From positions 62,001 through 126,000 of the forward strand of contig NZ_NPKH01000039.1 in NCBI RefSeq assembly GCF_002284535.1: a stretch of 64,000 nucleotides of DNA. Reading direction: 5' to 3'. The notes beneath the pieces are model-generated. The model had not been told where the DNA came from, did no database searches, and saw nothing but the letters and a program-made list of their open reading frames with translations. This DNA comes from Mesorhizobium wenxiniae. Lineage in GTDB: Bacteria; Pseudomonadota; Alphaproteobacteria; Rhizobiales; Rhizobiaceae. Position 1 is the stretch's first letter. The number at the start of each line of letters is the position of its first letter. A program made the position numbers and the translations under genes. Of the stretch, positions 8,189 to 16,764 are shown one piece after another.

Positions 8189-8620
8189 TCACGCCGTCGC
8201 GATGTAGGCCCTGATCTCCGCGGCCTCGCGCTCGACATCCTCGATGCGCCGCTTGACCACATCACCTATGGACACGATGCCGTCGAGCAGGCCGTCCTTT
8301 TCCACAGGCAGATGGCGGAAACGGCCACTGGTCATGATCTCCATGACTTCATTGACGGTGTGGTTCTCATTACAGATCTTCACCTTGGGCGTCATTGCCG
8401 AACGCACCGCGATATCCAGTGCGGCGGCTCCTTCCCTGGCGAGGACCCGCACGACGTCGCGCTCGGAAAGAATACCGACGATCTTATGATCGCCATTGGT
8501 GATGACCAGCGCACCGATCCTGTGTTCGGCCAGGATGCGAATGGCCTCGCTCAGCTTTTCGTTCGGCCCGAGCGTCAACACGTCATGGCCTTTCTGCTCG
8601 AGAATTGCCTTAACAGTCAT
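8189..8620 (-). CDS. CBS-domain protein
   Basis: A 143-residue cytoplasmic protein consisting of two CBS repeats and little else: residues about 8-60, with GALVITNGDHKIVGILSERDVVR, and about 75-130, with RHLPVEKDGLLDGIVSIGDVVK. Paired CBS domains bind adenosine nucleotides and usually sense energy state. With no attached enzyme, the partner is unknown. GAGGAGG upstream of ATG 8620 supports the start. It is monocistronic, flanked by gatB and a RIME-like repeat. Confidence 0.9.
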   Translation of the reverse strand: MTVKAILEQKGHDVLTLGPNEKLSEAIRILAEHRIGALVITNGDHKIVGILSERDVVRVLAREGAAALDIAVRSAMTPKVKICNENHTVNEVMEIMTSGRFRHLPVEKDGLLDGIVSIGDVVKRRIEDVEREAAEIRAYIATA

Positions 8621-8671
8621 GGCGTCCTCCTCAGTTTTACTTGCCGGTTCCTGCCCTGACCGGCTTTCCTT

Positions 8672-8785
8672 TTGCGCATGACCCCGAAAATCGGCCCGAT
8701 TTTCGGAAGGATCATGCGCAAATCAAAGTTCTACAGCGTCCTTTGCTCGTCCAAGAGGACGCGCGGCGCTGTAGTGAACATCGTG
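8672..8785. repeat. RIME-like repeat, copy 2
   Basis: Opposite orientation to copy 1: GCGCATGACCCCGAAAATCG with its partner ending GGATCATGCGC, then CTACAGCGTCC paired with the GGCGCTGTAG end. It lies between the CBS gene and the rhomboid gene, in a 200-bp gap. Confidence 0.8.
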
Positions 8786-8820
8786 CGCCGCGATCGATTG
8801 CATTTCAAGTGCGGCGATGC

Positions 8821-9579
8821 TTAAGCCGTGAACTCATCCGGCTGCTGCCGTCGATCGAAAGCGCGCAGGCCGAAGAAGCCGGCGACGAAACCGCCAATAT
8901 GCGCCTCCCAGGCGATCTGGCTGTCGATGCCGGGCGCGAAGGCAACGAGGCCGGTGGCGAGATTGATCACCATCCAGATGGCAAGAAAAGTCACAACGCC
9001 GCGCGAGCGGAACACTGCCGCCATCGGCAGCGGCGCGCCGGCGAAGGCAGCTTTGCCGGACGAGCGGTCCGTGCGGAAGCCAAAGCGGGCGGCGGCCCCC
9101 ATCATGCCGGAAATCGCCCCCGATGCGCCGACCAGCGGCGCCTGGCCGAGCGGATGCACGGCCCAGAACAGCACCACCGCCGCCAGCCCCGTCGCCGCGA
9201 AGAACAGGCTGAAACGAAGCGCGCCGAAGCGGTTCGCCAGCGGTGAGCCGAAAGCCGCCAGCCACACCATGTTGACGGCAAGATGAGCAAAGCCGCCATG
9301 CAGGAAGGCATAAGTGAAGGGGCTCGAAAACGCGTAGAAATCGAGGTCGAAGCGACCGGAATAGCGGATCGGAATGAAGGCGGTCCGGATCAGCAGGGAG
9401 AAATCCTGGTCCTCGGTGAGCCAGTAGAGCCGGATCAGATGAACGACGACGCAGATGCCGATCACCGCCAGCACAACCGGTGGCATGTTGAATACCGGCT
9501 CGCGAAGACGCTCCGGCTCGCGGCCGACAGGTCCGCCCTCGCCCTGTTTGATTTCCGATGGGCTTGCTGGTTCGCTCAT
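8821..9579 (-). CDS. Rhomboid family intramembrane serine protease
   Basis: A 252-residue membrane protein with the rhomboid core. The nucleophile lies in GASG (Ser153) and the catalytic His in AHIGG (His227); the HGGFAHLAVNM segment near residue 94 supplies the conserved His/Asn oxyanion region. About six membrane helices are visible after a polar 30-residue N-terminus. Rhomboids cleave membrane proteins within the bilayer; the substrate here is unknown. It is monocistronic, between a RIME-like repeat and a repeat-bearing 420-bp gap. Confidence 0.92.
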   Translation of the reverse strand: MSEPASPSEIKQGEGGPVGREPERLREPVFNMPPVVLAVIGICVVVHLIRLYWLTEDQDFSLLIRTAFIPIRYSGRFDLDFYAFSSPFTYAFLHGGFAHLAVNMVWLAAFGSPLANRFGALRFSLFFAATGLAAVVLFWAVHPLGQAPLVGASGAISGMMGAAARFGFRTDRSSGKAAFAGAPLPMAAVFRSRGVVTFLAIWMVINLATGLVAFAPGIDSQIAWEAHIGGFVAGFFGLRAFDRRQQPDEFTA

Positions 9580-10001
9580 ATGGCTCGCACTCAGTCGCTG
9601 GATTCGACTTCGCGAGCATGTAGATCACGGCCACCCGATTCACAAAGGGGCGAATCGCCCCACGCAAATCAAAACCGGGGCGAATCAAAATTGGCGCGAA
9701 TCAAAAAGAAGCCGTCCAAGGTTTCCCTTGAACGGCTGGTCGAGCCCCCATGCTCCCCCAAACTCTTGACTGAACTGCTGCCGATCGCTGCGAAACGACC
9801 GCTTCTGGAGTGGTTTTAGCGTGCCACGGGCGTGGGCGGGGCGCAACGTAAACCACTTGTTAACCTTAACGACCCCGACCCGTGAACAAGTGTTAACGAT
9901 GCTGGCACGCATCCTGCTCCGCAACGCATGTAGGTCCTCGGAGGGCGCCCTTCTGTTCACCGATGGGACATCAGACGACAGATTGCGCGGAGCAGCATAA
10001 C
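9580..10001. other. 422-bp intergenic region with short direct repeats
   Basis: It separates the divergent rhomboid and PAS genes. It contains the imperfect 16-18 bp array at 9663-9712 and, near 9852-9900, two GTTAAC-containing stretches flanked by the inverted pair ACTTGTT and AACAAGT. I see no supported gene. Confidence 0.5.
9663..9712 (+). repeat. Imperfect 16-18 bp tandem repeat
   Basis: Three units each starting CGAATCAAAA or CGCAAATCAAAA (9663-9680, 9681-9696, 9697-9712); a related GGGGCGAATCGCCCC palindrome precedes them at about 9647-9661. Confidence 0.65.
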
Positions 10002-10637
10002 ATGAACCAGAACGGATCGATCACGCTGTTCCATTATTGGAACCGGCTGCGTGACGGGCGCCCTGCCCCGAAGCGTTCGGAAGTCGAGCCAGCCGACATC
10101 AAGTCGTTGCTGGCCGACACATTCATCCTGGAAAAGGATACGCGCGGCGAAGCGGTATTCCGGCTCGCCGGCACCAGGCTTTGCGCGGTCTATGGCCGTG
10201 AACTCAAGGGGTTTTCCTTCCCCTCTCTATGGCGCGAGAAGGACCAGCGGCTTATCTCGAAACTGATCCACGGCGTCTTCGATCAGAAATCCGTATTGCT
10301 CATCACCTATGAAGGTTTCAGCCGCACCGACCGTTCCAGCAAGTTCGAGCTGCTCGCCCTGCCGCTCGACGGCGGCGTCGAAAATCCGCGCTGCCTCGGC
10401 GTGATAAGCGCCGCTGAAAAACCCTTCTGGCTGGGCGCGGACCCTATCGCCGACGCCCTGATCGATTCGATCCGCGTCGTCGATCCGGAGAAGGAACCGA
10501 TATTCGCCAAGAACCGGCCGGCCATCGACGTTCCCTCGCTTGTCCCGTCGGAACTCGATCCGCCCCAGACGATTTCGGCTCTCGGCCAGGCGCGCCGCAT
10601 CCGCCATCTGGTCGTGTTCGACGGCGGGCGCGGGTAA
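10002..10637 (+). CDS. PAS_5-family PAS-domain protein
   Basis: A 211-residue soluble protein. Residues about 5-150 match the PAS_5 (PF07310-type) family common in rhizobia: LFHYWNRLRDGRPAPKRSEVEPADIKSLL is cut here to its start, ITLFHYWNRLRDGRPAP, followed by DTFILEKDTRGEAVFRLAGT and LCAVYGRELKG. It has no attached output domain, so it may be a sensor or adaptor. ATG 10002 is chosen over an upstream frame start at 9963 because CGGAGCAG precedes it. A dual-PilZ gene follows in the same direction after 120 bases, which suggests a link with surface or motility signalling, but that is inference. Confidence 0.82.
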   Translation: MNQNGSITLFHYWNRLRDGRPAPKRSEVEPADIKSLLADTFILEKDTRGEAVFRLAGTRLCAVYGRELKGFSFPSLWREKDQRLISKLIHGVFDQKSVLLITYEGFSRTDRSSKFELLALPLDGGVENPRCLGVISAAEKPFWLGADPIADALIDSIRVVDPEKEPIFAKNRPAIDVPSLVPSELDPPQTISALGQARRIRHLVVFDGGRG

Positions 10638-10757
10638 TAATCCAAAACTCTAAAGTAGCGGTGTCAGGCTTTCCCCTTTGTTAACCCGCTTCGCTGTAGC
10701 TTTCTGACGAAGTTCCTCGCATCAACGCGCGGAATGCCAGACGGGGTGTAGGCAGTC

Positions 10758-11375
10758 ATGAGGTCAGCGGCGGTCGACACCGCGCCGTCCCGAGCTGAAA
10801 GGCGTAACTTTCAGCGCGTTCGCGTGAAAATCTACGGACGCTTCATGCTGGAGGATCGCACCGAACATCCGTGCCAGGTGGTCGATATGTCGCCGGGCAA
10901 TGTAGCGCTTCGCACCGAGCGCATCGGCATGCCGGGCGAGAAAGTCATCGCCTACATCGATCACATCGGCCGCATCGAAGGAGTCGTCACCCGCATCCTG
11001 CAGGATGGTTTCGCGATGACGGTCATCGCCTCGGAACGCAAGAAGGACAAGCTTGCCGCGCAGTTGACCTGGCTCGCCAACAAGCACGAGCTTGATCTGC
11101 CGGAAGATCGTCGTCACGAACGCGTGGCGCCGCGCAATCCGACCACCGTGCTTCAGCTCAGTGATGGGCGCCAGTACCAGTGCCGCATCATCGACCTGTC
11201 GCTTTCGGGCGCCGCGGTCGAGATCGATGTCAAGCCGGCAATCGGCATCCAGGTCATGCTCGGCACGATGCGCGGCCAGGTGGTGCGCCATTTCGAGGAC
11301 GGCGTCGCCATCGAGTTCGCGGTCATCCAGCGGCCCGAAACACTCGATTCCGAATTCAACGCACCCGGCACCTGA
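10758..11375 (+). CDS. Protein with two PilZ domains
   Basis: A 205-residue cytoplasmic protein with two successive PilZ-type c-di-GMP-binding modules. The first has RRNFQRVR (residues about 15-22) and DMSPGN near residue 43; the second has RRHERV near 117 and DLSLSG near 146. Both have the RxxxR plus (D/N)xSxxG pattern, although the first ends in Asn instead of Gly and may bind weakly. There is no catalytic domain, so it is likely a c-di-GMP effector. A rho-independent terminator follows at 11400. Confidence 0.85.
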   Translation: MRSAAVDTAPSRAERRNFQRVRVKIYGRFMLEDRTEHPCQVVDMSPGNVALRTERIGMPGEKVIAYIDHIGRIEGVVTRILQDGFAMTVIASERKKDKLAAQLTWLANKHELDLPEDRRHERVAPRNPTTVLQLSDGRQYQCRIIDLSLSGAAVEIDVKPAIGIQVMLGTMRGQVVRHFEDGVAIEFAVIQRPETLDSEFNAPGT

Positions 11376-11399
11376 CAAACAACACGGTTTCCGCAATCG

Positions 11400-11425
11400 A
11401 ACCGGCCCATTTCGGCCGGTTTTTT
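11400..11425 (+). terminator. Rho-independent terminator after the PilZ gene
   Basis: The stem AACCGGCC (11400-11407) pairs with GGCCGGTT (11414-11421) over a 6-base loop, followed by a run of six T. Confidence 0.88.
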
Positions 11426-11615
11426 GTTGCCCCGATGCCGCGCCAAGGCGCCGCGCCGGCCGATACGGCTCCGCGAGAACGCCTCAACAATTTTGTACTG
11501 GAATGATTCAAATTTTATGTGTATTCTATAGGCGTTTTACTTAATGTCTACTTCGAGCCTTTGCGTCGAATAAATCCAATCGTGTCATTGTCTCCTCAAA
11601 CGGGGAGACTGGACG

Positions 11616-12224
11616 ATGAAGAAGACGAGGGGCAAGCTGTTGCTCTTGGCAATGGCGATGCAGCTTACCGCCTGGGGAACGGCGTATGCAGCGGGACCTG
11701 CCTTCATGCACACCGGCAGCCGTACCACACAGCCGGTCGGCCATTACGAGTTCTGTCAGAAGATTCCGCAGGAATGCAATCAGCGGACGCCGAAGCAGGC
11801 GCCGATCGAGCTGACCCGCAAGCTGTGGGCGAAGATCGTGAGCATCAACAATTCGGTCAACAGCAAGATCGCGCCACGCACCGATATGGAACTGTGGGGC
11901 AAAGAAGAAGTCTGGTCCTATCCCAACAGCGGCTTCGGCGACTGCGAGGACTATGCGCTGGAAAAGCGCCGCGCGTTGATGAACATCGGCGTTCCGGCCG
12001 GCGACCTGCTGATGACGGTTGCGCGCCAGCCGAACGGAGACGGCCACGCGGTGCTGACCGTGCGCACCAGCCTCGGAGAGTTCATCCTCGACAATCTGGA
12101 AACCAGGGTGCTGTCCTGGACTGCTACCGACTACACCTACCTGAAGCGCCAATCGAGCCAGAATTCGGGCGCTTGGATAATGATCAACGACGGCCGCTCC
12201 GACGCGGTCGCCAGCGTCCGCTAA
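11616..12224 (+). CDS. Transglutaminase-like cysteine peptidase (BTLCP)
   Basis: A 202-residue exported protein of the bacterial transglutaminase-like cysteine proteinase family (DUF920/PF06035, related to LapG). A signal peptide covers residues 1-26, ending AYA-AG. The catalytic triad is Cys110 in FGDCEDYAL, His144 in GHAVLT and Asp159 in ILDN. LapG-type members cut adhesins under c-di-GMP control; this shorter rhizobial type has no proven substrate. The neighbouring dual-PilZ gene makes a c-di-GMP connection attractive but unproven. An AT-rich stretch at 11500-11560 probably holds the promoter. Confidence 0.9.
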   Translation: MKKTRGKLLLLAMAMQLTAWGTAYAAGPAFMHTGSRTTQPVGHYEFCQKIPQECNQRTPKQAPIELTRKLWAKIVSINNSVNSKIAPRTDMELWGKEEVWSYPNSGFGDCEDYALEKRRALMNIGVPAGDLLMTVARQPNGDGHAVLTVRTSLGEFILDNLETRVLSWTATDYTYLKRQSSQNSGAWIMINDGRSDAVASVR

Positions 12225-12230
12225 GGACGC

Positions 12231-12329
12231 CAATGCATGTCGCCCAAAAGTGCGCAGCGGTTTTGGGATAGCGACATGCATAAAACAGAGATTAAGCGCG
12301 TCGCATCATTTGAACGCGCCGCGCTTTAG
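12231..12329. repeat. Two-hairpin dispersed repeat, family A, copy 2 (inverted)
   Basis: The reverse-orientation counterpart of the copy at 2610: ATGCATGTCGCCCAAAAG, then GCGACATGCAT, then the second stem around GCGCGTCGC and the GCGCTTTA end. It lies between convergent genes. Confidence 0.8.
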
Positions 12330-12332
12330 GAG

Positions 12333-12408
12333 AAAACCCGGTCGAGCCCCACCCTCCCCGTCCCCAACGACCGGGTTTTAGGAGCCGGCCCCGTCCCCGG
12401 GCCGGCTC
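12333..12408. terminator. Two adjacent hairpins, bidirectional terminator
   Basis: The first stem is AAAACCCGGTCG (12333-12344) with CGACCGGGTTTT (12368-12379), giving a T-run on either strand. The second is GAGCCGGCC (12382-12390) with GGCCGGCTC (12400-12408). They separate the convergent BTLCP and SARP-like genes. Confidence 0.8.
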
Positions 12409-12431
12409 CACCATTTCAGGAGACACGGGCC

Positions 12432-14444
12432 TTAGTCCGGCAGGCCCGCCTTGCGAAGGCCCTCGATATATCTGCTGCGATCGTCCGGTCGATGAAACGG
12501 CGGCAGCACCTCGGCGAGATTCGAAAGCCGCAGCGAGGGATCGAACGCGCACAGCCGGGCCATCATTTGCTGCGCTTCCAAAAGCCGCCCCGCCAGGGCA
12601 TGACCTACGGCCGCAACGCGCATGGCGCTTGCGTAGTTCGGCTGGGATCGCAACGAGCTTTCTGCCCATTCGACAGCGTCATCGTAGCGGCCAGCACAGA
12701 AGTGAGCGAGCCCCGTGCAGAACTGCCAGGCGAACAGACGCGGATCCAGTGGGCTCAGGCGCATGGCGCCCGCAGCGTGTTCGACGGCCCTGTCCGGCTC
12801 ACCAAAGCAGGCTTTCACCCAGCTGCTTAGGCCCCAGGCAGCCGCTAAATTCGGGTTGAGAACGAGCGCGCGATCGATGCAGACCGCACTGTTCTTGAGT
12901 TCGCCCCCAACATAACCAAGGACGTATCCACCATGGGAAAGTGCAATCGCATCGTCCCTGCCGAGTTCGACCGCTCGCCTCGCCAATCGGACGGCTTCTG
13001 CGACCTCTTCCGCGCGATCGACCATCCAGCCATTGCTCTTTCGAGTGGCGTAGCATCGCGCAGCCCGCGCGTAAGCTGCGGCAAACTCCGGGTCACGGGC
13101 GATCGCTGCCTTGAACAGTTGCAACGCTTCGTCGATAGCCGCTTGATCGTTGACCGTCCGGTCAAAGACTGCGAGCCCGCGGAGGTAGTAGTCATAAGCG
13201 TCGAGGCTTTCTGTCGGCTTGCGTTTGGCACGCTCGATCTCAGCCTCCTCCACCTTCGGTGTGATTGCGCCGACTATGCTCGAGGCGACCTGGTCCTGCA
13301 GATCGAACACCTCGGCGAGCGTTCCGTCAAAGCGATCGGCCCAGAGATAGGCCCCCGTCGAGGTGTCGATGAGCTGTCCGGCGATGCGCAGGCGGTCACT
13401 CGCCCGGCGCACACTTCCCTCGACCACATAGCGCACGCCCAGTTCACGCCCGACCTGCTTTATGTCTATGGACCGCCCCTTGTAGGCAAAGCTCGAATTC
13501 CGTGCGACTACGAACAGGTGGCGAAAGTGAGCCAGGGCGGTGACGATGTCTTCCACCATACCGTCGGCAAAATATTCCTGCTCGACATCACCGCTTAGAT
13601 TCTGGAATGGCAGCACTGCAATTGATGGCTGGTCGTCGTGTCTCGCTAGAACTGCCCGCATTTGCGCCGGCGTCGCGACGCCAGAGCTTGGCCCCGGCGG
13701 CTGATGTCCAGTTCGGTCGCGGGACTGCAGAGAAGCCGCCAGTGAGCTTGTCTGCGCCTCCGGCTCCGCATCCAGCTGCTTCTTCAGGGCAGTTCGACAA
13801 AGCTCGAACTGGCGCAAGGCCGCGTTTTCGTGACCGCGATGGGCGTGGATCCGGATCAGCGCCCGATGGGCGGCCTCGGCGGTAGGATCTGAGGCGAGCA
13901 ATCTCTCTGCCAGCCCTTCGCAGGCTGTCTCTTCAGCAGAGCCGGGTATGGGCAGCGCGAGGCTCAGCCGATCCACCAACTGCAGCGCCTTGCGCTGATA
14001 CCTGTTCAGATAAGGTCCAAACCACTCATCCAGTTCCTCAGGAATGGCTTCCCCTGCGAGCACCCCACCGCGGTAGAGGTCGGCGGCGAAGGCGAGATCG
14101 GTCGCCCGGCCCTCCTCCAGTTTCCGGTCGAAGATCGAAATGTCCGCTTCATCCGGGCCGGTAATCAGCGCGACGGCTTCGTGATCCCCGTCGATGTAGA
14201 CGGCGGCATCTTTGCTGGTCGGGAACGAGCGCCGGATGTCGACCAGTGCTTGCCGCAAACTGTTGCGCGCCTGGCCATTGCTTCGTCCCGGCCAAAAGGC
14301 TTCGGAAAGCTGCTCGCGACGATGGCCGCGGCGGCCGGCAAGGACCAGGGCAGCAAAAAGCAGCGAAGTCTTGCGCGTGGCGAAGCGGACGGGCCGGCGC
14401 TCCAGGGAAGTAACCTCGAGGCCGCCAAGCAACCTGATGCGCAC
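12432..14444 (-). CDS. SARP-like regulator fused to TolB-like and TPR domains
   Basis: About 670 residues. The N-terminal part (IRLLGGLEVTS..., then RKTSLLFAALVL, RNSLRQALVDIRR) is an OmpR-type winged helix as in SARP/BTAD activators, followed by a helical BTAD (AEAAHRALIRIHAHRG). Around residues 270-430 lies the TolB-like module seen behind many rhizobial class III adenylate cyclases (SIAVLPFQNLSGD, YFADGMVEDIVTAL, VVEGSVRRASDRLRI). TPR repeats follow (AIARDPEFAAAYARAARCYA). No cyclase domain is present. GTG 14444 is preferred, with GGAG 8 bases upstream; the frame stays open to about 14580. It is divergent from a DUF1127 gene, a plausible target. Confidence 0.8.
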   Translation of the reverse strand: MRIRLLGGLEVTSLERRPVRFATRKTSLLFAALVLAGRRGHRREQLSEAFWPGRSNGQARNSLRQALVDIRRSFPTSKDAAVYIDGDHEAVALITGPDEADISIFDRKLEEGRATDLAFAADLYRGGVLAGEAIPEELDEWFGPYLNRYQRKALQLVDRLSLALPIPGSAEETACEGLAERLLASDPTAEAAHRALIRIHAHRGHENAALRQFELCRTALKKQLDAEPEAQTSSLAASLQSRDRTGHQPPGPSSGVATPAQMRAVLARHDDQPSIAVLPFQNLSGDVEQEYFADGMVEDIVTALAHFRHLFVVARNSSFAYKGRSIDIKQVGRELGVRYVVEGSVRRASDRLRIAGQLIDTSTGAYLWADRFDGTLAEVFDLQDQVASSIVGAITPKVEEAEIERAKRKPTESLDAYDYYLRGLAVFDRTVNDQAAIDEALQLFKAAIARDPEFAAAYARAARCYATRKSNGWMVDRAEEVAEAVRLARRAVELGRDDAIALSHGGYVLGYVGGELKNSAVCIDRALVLNPNLAAAWGLSSWVKACFGEPDRAVEHAAGAMRLSPLDPRLFAWQFCTGLAHFCAGRYDDAVEWAESSLRSQPNYASAMRVAAVGHALAGRLLEAQQMMARLCAFDPSLRLSNLAEVLPPFHRPDDRSRYIEGLRKAGLPD

Positions 14445-14618
14445 AGATGGTCTCCAGACTTTGACCGCCGCGGCAGAATAGCATTTCGGTGGTTGGATTT
14501 TACACCGATTTAACGGCAGCTCGTCGGACGTTTCCGTTTTTTTCACGCTCAGCCGAACAGCCCGAAAACACCCGCGTGGCACGTTCCCAGCCGCAAATCT
14601 CGAAATTGGAGACTAGAA

Positions 14619-14861
14619 ATGGCTCATACGGATACTCGCGCCGACCGCAGCGCGTCGAAAAGACACTTGTTTGGATCTTGCAGGAAAAGCGTAGCAATGA
14701 TGATCGCCGCCTTCTGGGGATGGCGACGGACCGTCGCAGAAGGCAGGGCGCTAGCCGACTTGACGCCCGATCAGCTGAACGACATCGGTCATCCGGAGGC
14801 CCATCGAACGGTGCTCAACATCAAGGCAGGTCTGATCGCGAATTTGATGTCGATGCGGTAA
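14619..14861 (+). CDS. DUF1127 small protein
   Basis: An 80-residue basic protein. The C-terminal half carries the DUF1127 (YjiS-like) signature: FWGWRRTVAEGRALADL, then TPDQLNDIGHPE. In other alphaproteobacteria short DUF1127 proteins affect phosphate, stress and RNA metabolism; the role of this one is unknown. TTGGAG lies just upstream of ATG 14619. It is divergently placed from the SARP-like regulator across 174 bases. Confidence 0.85.
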   Translation: MAHTDTRADRSASKRHLFGSCRKSVAMMIAAFWGWRRTVAEGRALADLTPDQLNDIGHPEAHRTVLNIKAGLIANLMSMR

Positions 14862-15095
14862 GTTCGGCGTACCATTGCGCAAAAGGATCAGCTGCCGGCA
14901 GCCTGCAACCGCTGCATAGTCGAACTCGCACCAAACGCGCGGGCTGGATTGTCGGCAGTAAGAGACTGAAGCGGGATGAGATTCTAACAAACGCAGCCGC
15001 AAGAACTTCTCTCCAATCGCAACCCGCCCATGAGGCTTTCAGGCAACTGCCAATGGGAGCAATATGGGCGGCCGTTCAACCTCCGGATCGCTGCG

Positions 15096-15656
15096 ATGTT
15101 GGAAATCCCGGAAGATCGATGCGAGCGCCACCGCCTGTTCAAGGCCATCGATGACGCGTTCAAGGCGGGCGACTTCGAGGGCCTCGGTGTGGCCCTCGGC
15201 GGCTCACCCGGCTGGTTCGACGAGCAAATGCCGTTTGAACTCGGCCTTGGACATCCACTGGAATATGCGATCTATTGGAGTCCCGCCGCTTTCATCTCGA
15301 TCTTACTGGATGCGGGCTCGGACCCGAACTATCACCACCACAGCGGTTTTCCGGCAATCATCGCGGCACTGTCCACCGACCGGGCTGACAGACTGGAAAT
15401 CGTCCGAATCCTGATCGATGGGGGCGCAGACCCCAACATGCGGGGCGTAAACGACTGGACACCGCTTCACTATGCAGTCGCCATCCGTAGCGTCGATGCC
15501 ATCCGCCTGCTGTTGGCGGCGGGCGCCGACTCATCGCTCGAAACCCGCATCGACGACTATACGACAGCCCTCGAGGACGCCGACAATGCCGGTTTTGAAG
15601 CCGGCGCTTCGTTGCTGCGCGATGCGATGACCAGACGCGGCTCCAATGGACTCTGA
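15096..15656 (+). CDS. Ankyrin-repeat protein
   Basis: Residues about 60-180 contain four ankyrin-type repeats, for example LEIVRILIDGGADPNMRG and VDAIRLLLAAGADSSLE, with the DWTPLHYAV consensus between them. The protein is about 186 aa, soluble and without a signal peptide, so probably a cytoplasmic binding protein with unknown partner. The start is uncertain: ATG 15096 (MLEIPEDRC) looks natural, but ATG 15030 is also in frame and neither has a strong ribosome site. Confidence 0.78.
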   Translation: MLEIPEDRCERHRLFKAIDDAFKAGDFEGLGVALGGSPGWFDEQMPFELGLGHPLEYAIYWSPAAFISILLDAGSDPNYHHHSGFPAIIAALSTDRADRLEIVRILIDGGADPNMRGVNDWTPLHYAVAIRSVDAIRLLLAAGADSSLETRIDDYTTALEDADNAGFEAGASLLRDAMTRRGSNGL

Positions 15657-15709
15657 GTTGGGGGACGATGCAGGTGAAACCATAGCCGAAGGTTTGAGCA
15701 AGGCTGGCC

Positions 15710-16237
15710 TCAGGCCTTCATCAGTCCCGCTTTGAAGCGTTTGCCGTTGGCGACGTAGTGCGCGGCCGAAGCGCGCAGCCTTGAGACCGCGGCATCGTCC
15801 AGCGCTCGCACCAAACGCGCGGGCGAGCCGATGATCAGTGAATTGTCGGGGAATTCCTTGCCTTCGGTGACCAGGGCGCCGGCGCCGACCAGCGAGTTCT
15901 TGCCGATTTTCGCGCCGTTCAGCACGATGGCGCCCATGCCGATCAGGCTGTTGTAGCCGATCGTGCAACCATGCAGCAACGCGCGATGGCCAATCGTGCA
16001 GCCTTGCCCGATGGTCAGGGGAAAACCGGCATCGGTGTGCATGACCGTCTGTTCCTGCACATTGGTATCGGCGCCGATGGTGATCGGCTCGTTGTCGCCG
16101 CGAATGACGACGCCGAACCAGAAGCCGGCATTGCGGCCGATCTGTACGTCGCCGATCAGGGTGGCGTCGGGCGCGATCCAGTTGCTGTCCGCGTCCTCGA
16201 AAACGGGGGCTTTTGCGTCGATCGCGTAGAGCGGCAT
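15710..16237 (-). CDS. Gamma-class carbonic anhydrase family protein
   Basis: A 175-residue left-handed beta-helix protein built from hexapeptide repeats (IGDVQIGRNAGFWFGVVIRGD). The zinc-ligand histidines of gamma carbonic anhydrases are in place: His67 in VMHTDAG, and His84 and His89 in GHRALLHGC. The conserved Arg46-Asp48 and Gln62-Gln64-type residues around RGDNEPI and NVQEQ are also present. These proteins (YrdA/PaaY-like) form trimers. The downstream boundary is clean, and the upstream neighbour on the same strand is a small membrane protein 20 bases away. Confidence 0.9.
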   Translation of the reverse strand: MPLYAIDAKAPVFEDADSNWIAPDATLIGDVQIGRNAGFWFGVVIRGDNEPITIGADTNVQEQTVMHTDAGFPLTIGQGCTIGHRALLHGCTIGYNSLIGMGAIVLNGAKIGKNSLVGAGALVTEGKEFPDNSLIIGSPARLVRALDDAAVSRLRASAAHYVANGKRFKAGLMKA

Positions 16238-16256
16238 TTCGATCTCCCGATTCGTC

Positions 16257-16601
16257 TCACACTGAAAAGTCAGTCGAACCTAGGAGCATGCCCGCAACGG
16301 ATGCAATGTCGATCAGCACGACGCCCAACGCCAATGCCCAGACCGTCGCGGTGCAACCGCAGGAGATCAGCGCCGGAGCGGAAATGCGGCCTTGCCGCCA
16401 GGCGTCGAGGGCTTCGTTGGCGAACATCAAGGGTCCGGCGCAGGCCGTCGCGGCGAGCGAACGCAGCACATGCGCCGGCGACAAATAGGGCTCGACGAAG
16501 GCAAGCCGGCGGCCTGACATCAGCTCCATCGCCGATCCGGCCAGGCCGCACGCCGTCAGCCCAACCATAAAAGCAAAGAGTGTGTGTTCGACCAGACCCA
16601 T
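16257..16601 (-). CDS. Small membrane protein, unknown function
   Basis: A 114-residue protein with three hydrophobic segments: about residues 6-26, 45-62 and 76-107. It is glycine- and alanine-rich, with a polar stretch SGRRLAFVEPYLSP between the first two. GGAAGG lies 6 bases upstream of ATG 16601. It sits 19 bases ahead of the gamma carbonic anhydrase gene and is probably co-transcribed with it. I do not recognise the family. Confidence 0.7.
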   Translation of the reverse strand: MGLVEHTLFAFMVGLTACGLAGSAMELMSGRRLAFVEPYLSPAHVLRSLAATACAGPLMFANEALDAWRQGRISAPALISCGCTATVWALALGVVLIDIASVAGMLLGSTDFSV

Positions 16602-16764
16602 CTTTACCTTCCATTTACCATGAAAACGCACAGTCGTGTTCGACAGGCGCCGTTGCAAGAGCCGTGCCGCGCCACATGTCCCGCCTAAGGACACCCCAAG
16701 AGGGGCGTCCCCAGGGGACGGCCATGGGACATCTGGGGACAGGCGGCCGAAATTGGGGATCGCG

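Noticed and set aside
9852..9900. CtrA-type TTAA-N7-TTAA site
   Set aside because: Two TTAA tetramers are present, but the spacing is 2 bases, not 7.
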